The notes beneath the pieces are model-generated. The model was not told the DNA's origin. It ran no database searches and worked only from the letters and a program-made list of their open reading frames with translations. The position numbers and the translations under genes are program-made. Shown here in pieces: positions 39,776 through 42,360 of a stretch of 42,360 nucleotides of DNA (position 1 is its first letter; every line of letters begins with the position of its first letter). This DNA comes from Rhizobium freirei PRF 81 (GTDB lineage: Bacteria; Pseudomonadota; Alphaproteobacteria; Rhizobiales; Rhizobiaceae), in contig NZ_AQHN01000002.1 in NCBI RefSeq assembly GCF_000359745.1, positions 1-42,360 of the forward strand. The letters run 5' to 3'.

Positions 39776-40729
39776 TCAGCGATAGATCGGCCGCAATGCC
39801 TGCCGTACCAGCGTCAGGCCGTTGGCGATATCGCCGACGGGATCGGGTGCGGCGTCCAGTTCGAGAATGGCCCAGCCTTCATAGGCGCAGTCGCGCAGCA
39901 GCCTGATCCAGCCAGGCCAGTCGACGCGGCCAAGCCCGAAGCCGCAGAAATAGGGGCGATGGCGATCATGAATATGCTCATCGATCGGGGTATCGGCCGG
40001 CATCGGTCCAAGCGCGTCTTTCCAATGGGCGATGATGACCCGCTCGTGATGGCGGTCGACGACATCAAGCGGATCGGAACCGGCAACAATAATGTGGGCG
40101 GTGTCCGGGCACATGTGGACATAGGCAGGATCCGTCAACAGCATCAGAAGATCGACATCGCGTGAAGCGGCAAAGATCGAATGCGCCTCTGTGTGAACCG
40201 CCAGACGCACACCCTTCGTGTAGAGGATTGCGCCGAGGCGGTTGAGGAAGTCGGCAATCTTGCGGGCCTGCTCGAAATCGAAGAATCGAACGGGCTGAGC
40301 GCCGGGGGTCTGGCGCAGCGGTGCGCCGATGACCATGATATCGCTGCCGCAGGCCTTGAGAAATGCGGCATATTTTTCCGCCTTGTCGATGATGGCTGCC
40401 TGTGCCAACGCTTCGGTAAAATCGCCCGCGGCCTCGAGCTCGGCAAAGAAGCCGCTTGCCAATGTCAGACCGCGTTTGGAAAGCTCGCTCGCAAAGGCCT
40501 CGACCGATCCATAGGTTTTCGTCGCATCCTGCCAGTTGAAGGGCGAAAAGGTCAGCTCGACACCAGTGACGCCGGATGCCTTAACGGCATCGAGGATCTT
40601 GTCCCAGAAGGCACGAGGTTCGCTGCTGGAAAGCGCGATTATGCCATCGTAATCCTCAACGCCCCAGAAGCCGGGATGAAAGAAGGTGACAAGATCTACG
40701 CCAAAGCGAAGCCGGTCGGTCGAGCTCAT
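39776..40729 (-). CDS. sugar phosphate isomerase/epimerase family TIM-barrel protein
   Basis: The product (317 aa) has the AP endonuclease-2-like TIM barrel of xylose isomerase and sugar epimerases. Metal-binding candidates sit at strand ends: VTGVELTF (Glu), VHTEAHS (His and Glu), MCPDTAHI (Asp and His), IAHWKD (His and Asp) and AILELDAAP (Glu). ATG 40729 is used; a TTG six codons earlier is possible and no strong ribosome-binding site is present for either. It is the first gene of the sugar operon, read leftwards from the region with LacI operators. With the GMC oxidoreductase at the operon end it may form an oxidation-then-cleavage or epimerisation route. That is inference. Confidence 0.85.
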   Translation of the reverse strand: MSSTDRLRFGVDLVTFFHPGFWGVEDYDGIIALSSSEPRAFWDKILDAVKASGVTGVELTFSPFNWQDATKTYGSVEAFASELSKRGLTLASGFFAELEAAGDFTEALAQAAIIDKAEKYAAFLKACGSDIMVIGAPLRQTPGAQPVRFFDFEQARKIADFLNRLGAILYTKGVRLAVHTEAHSIFAASRDVDLLMLLTDPAYVHMCPDTAHIIVAGSDPLDVVDRHHERVIIAHWKDALGPMPADTPIDEHIHDRHRPYFCGFGLGRVDWPGWIRLLRDCAYEGWAILELDAAPDPVGDIANGLTLVRQALRPIYR

Positions 40730-40818
40730 AATGCTGTCCGTTCTCAAGGGTAGGGATCATCATCTGCGGAGTTTACCCCAGACGGCTGATCCATAGTGAT
40801 TTCAATACGTTATCTTGT

Positions 40819-40834
40819 TGGCAAACGTTTGCCA
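40819..40834. promoter_or_regulatory. LacI-family operator, site 1
   Basis: TGGCAAACGTTTGCCA is a perfect 16-bp palindrome with a central CG, the classic LacI/GalR operator form. It lies 90 bp upstream of the leftward sugar operon's first codon and 117 bp upstream of the regulator gene. Confidence 0.85.
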
Positions 40835-40878
40835 TTGCTTGATAGTAGACAAGTCATTTTCATATGCAAGCGATTTTT

Positions 40879-40892
40879 GGCAAACGTTTGCT
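40879..40892. promoter_or_regulatory. LacI-family operator, site 2
   Basis: GGCAAACGTTTGCT repeats site 1 with only the last base changed, keeping the 12-bp core GCAAACGTTTGC (40880-40891). The two site centres are 59 bp apart, suitable for looping or for separate control of the two divergent transcripts. Confidence 0.82.
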
Positions 40893-40950
40893 ATGCGGGA
40901 GGGATTGCCGTAGCATCCAATATGACAGGCATCGGGAAGGAAACAAAAAA

Positions 40951-42018
40951 GTGAAAGATAACAAGAACGTAGTCGCGGAGGACTATTCCGGTCCGCTGAT
41001 GGCGGATGTCGCGAGACTGGCAGGGGTGGCGATCTCCACCGTCAGCCGCGCGCTTGCCAATCCCGGGCGTGTCAATGAGAAGACGCGTGCCAAGATCGAC
41101 GCGGCCGCCAAGCAATTGGGCTACACGCCCAATGCCATGGCGCGGGGCCTCAGGGTCGGCAAGTCCAATACGATCATGATCATCCTTCCAGGCTCGCTCT
41201 ATTACGGTGTCTCCCAGGTCATTCCCCAAGTCCTGCAGAGCATCAACAAGGCCTTGCTGCAGAATGGTTACAACCTGATGATCGCCAATCTCGGCCGCGA
41301 CGCGGAATCCGAGCGCCATGTTCTCGATCTTGCCTTCGGCGGCACCGTTCGCGGCGCTATCATTCTCTCCTCGAAGCTACCGGAAGTCGACGGTCGGTCT
41401 CTTGCCAATGCCGGCTTGCCGATCGTCTCCATGCTGCTGGACATGAGTGACGCCGGTGTGGCGAGCGTCGTCACCAACGATCGCGAAGCTGTGCGGGATG
41501 CAACTGCCGACCTTATCCGAATCGGTCATCGTCGCTTTCTCTATCTTGCCGGCCCGGAGAACAACTACCATGATATCGAGCGTTTTAGCGGTGTCGTTGC
41601 GGCGTTACAGGAAGCAGGATTGCCAGAATCCGCTGTCGTTCGTTCAGGCGGTAATCTGGATTATCAGCATGGCTTTGACATCGGCGTGCAGGCGGCGAGA
41701 GACTTTGCTGCGCTTGCGGATAAACCTACCGCAGCCATCGCCACCAGCGACGACATGGCAATTTCCTTCATGAGTCGAGTGCAGCGTATGGGTCTGTCGA
41801 TTCCGGGCGGCCTTTCGATTGTTTCCTTTGACGGTTCGCCTGTCTGCGCATTTTGCTCGCCGCCGCTTTCAACGATTGAGCAGCCGATGGAAGAGATGGG
41901 GCAGATGGCGGTCGCCATTCTGATGGCAGCCATTGATCGGCCGGAGCAAAAGCCGGAGATGCGAAATGTTATTCGCAGCCGGCTCATTCAGCGTGAGAGC
42001 GTCGCTGCACCCGCCTAA
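40951..42018 (+). CDS. LacI family transcriptional regulator of the sugar operon
   Basis: The product (355 aa) has a LacI N-terminal helix-turn-helix (MADVARLAGVAISTVSRALANPGRVNEKTRAKI, with hinge helix NAMARGLRVGKSNTI) and a periplasmic-binding-protein-like effector domain to the end (SFDGSPVCAFCSPPLSTIEQP is the usual late motif). GTG 40951 is chosen, with AAGGAAA upstream. The longer frame starts inside operator site 2 and is not homologous. It is divergent from the sugar uptake operon and should repress it through the two operators, releasing when it binds a sugar or derivative. Operator 2 lies about 60 bp upstream of its own start, so autoregulation is likely. Confidence 0.93.
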   Translation: MKDNKNVVAEDYSGPLMADVARLAGVAISTVSRALANPGRVNEKTRAKIDAAAKQLGYTPNAMARGLRVGKSNTIMIILPGSLYYGVSQVIPQVLQSINKALLQNGYNLMIANLGRDAESERHVLDLAFGGTVRGAIILSSKLPEVDGRSLANAGLPIVSMLLDMSDAGVASVVTNDREAVRDATADLIRIGHRRFLYLAGPENNYHDIERFSGVVAALQEAGLPESAVVRSGGNLDYQHGFDIGVQAARDFAALADKPTAAIATSDDMAISFMSRVQRMGLSIPGGLSIVSFDGSPVCAFCSPPLSTIEQPMEEMGQMAVAILMAAIDRPEQKPEMRNVIRSRLIQRESVAAPA

Positions 42019-42064
42019 GGGTGGTGTCGCGTCTTTCATCTGAAAACTAGGCCCAGGCAAAAAT

Positions 42065-42360
42065 CTAGAACAGATCCTGTTCAATCCGGGTCATATCCGG
42101 CAGCCCTGAAGTAGTTCGTGCATCCTGCGGGAGTGAGGCGGAGGGATCGAAGGCCTGGATTCGTTTACGGGTCGGATTGTTGGGAATGACCGGACGGATT
42201 CCTCGCCGGATGAGGAAGAGCCGCAGGGCATTGCTGTCATAGGCGGTATCGGCGGCGCAGAGACGACTGAGCGGCAGGGGTTCGAGCAGGCTCATGGCGA
42301 CAGGCGCATCGCCGCGCTGTCCGGGTGTTATTTTGACTGCGAGGGGGCGGCCGCAACGAA
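42065..42360 (-). pseudogene. IS5-family transposase remnant at the right window edge
   Basis: On the minus strand a frame open to the window edge encodes GRPLAVKITPGQRGDAPVA, then SRLCAADTAYDSNALRLFLIRRGIRPVIPNNPTRK. This is the middle of IS5-family DDE transposases, with the second catalytic Asp in ADTAYDSN. After IQAFD the homology stops and the frame ends DMTRIEQDLF. The segment with the catalytic Glu (usually IERMF..LK..RR..TRYD) is missing. The gene is truncated at its 3' end and cannot be active; its upstream part lies outside the window. Confidence 0.8.

Noticed and set aside
1..42360. CRISPR arrays, prophage structural genes and rRNA genes were looked for.
   Set aside because: No regularly spaced repeats, phage genes or rRNA-like sequences were seen.

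Overview
The window looks like accessory DNA from an alphaproteobacterium of the Rhizobiaceae (Rhizobium/Agrobacterium type). The reasons are the GC-rich coding, the density of ABC importers each paired with its own regulator, the c-di-GMP proteins and the mix of IS630, IS21 and IS5 remnants. The genus is an inference from gene content; there is no rRNA or confirmed tRNA to anchor it. Both edges lie inside broken insertion sequences, and the junk-rich stretches (about 1-2.7 kb, 7.5-8.1 kb, 14.1-14.6 kb, 15.6-16.7 kb) separate well-kept catabolic modules, as expected of a plasmid or chromid assembled by recombination.

Left end (1-2.7 kb): the tail of an IS630 transposase, a serine resolvase that appears to have lost its DRLxR catalytic helix, two palindromes of res-subsite type beside it, a decayed vapBC pair and an unknown gene fused to the vapB remnant. 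Module A (2.8-7.5 kb): a polar amino-acid ABC importer (ATPase, binding protein, two permeases) ending in a homocysteine S-methyltransferase, divergent from an Lrp/AsnC regulator, with AT-rich palindromes between them. Module B (8.1-15.6 kb): a c-di-GMP block with a triple-PAS diguanylate cyclase, a FecR-domain secreted protein with a Gly-Asn repeat tail overlapping a CHASE2-PAS-GGDEF-EAL protein, and a membrane diguanylate cyclase.

Module C (16.7-25.2 kb) is the most coherent system: an AmiC-type amide sensor and AmiR-type ANTAR antiterminator, then a leader with two adjacent hexaloop hairpins and an intrinsic terminator, then a nitrilase-superfamily hydrolase, a branched-chain/urea-type binding protein, a LivH permease, a LivM-LivG fusion, a LivF ATPase and an amidase-signature enzyme. 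The whole reads as an amide-inducible uptake and hydrolysis operon controlled by RNA antitermination. Module D (25.3-29.9 kb): a GntR/FCD regulator divergent from a polar amino-acid ABC importer with one permease, and a DadA-like amino-acid oxidoreductase.

Module E (30.1-33.8 kb): a LysR regulator divergent from a four-gene operon encoding a manganese-type cupin, a short-chain dehydrogenase, a 4-oxalocrotonate tautomerase homologue and an MFS exporter; a LysR box sits between them. Module F (33.9-42.0 kb): a LacI regulator divergent from a sugar operon encoding a TIM-barrel isomerase/epimerase, a CUT1 binding protein, two permeases, a UgpC/MalK-type ATPase and a GMC flavoprotein; two near-identical LacI operators lie between. 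The right edge is the truncated end of an IS5-family transposase.

All functional calls rest on reading the translated sequences and on motif knowledge; no database search was possible.
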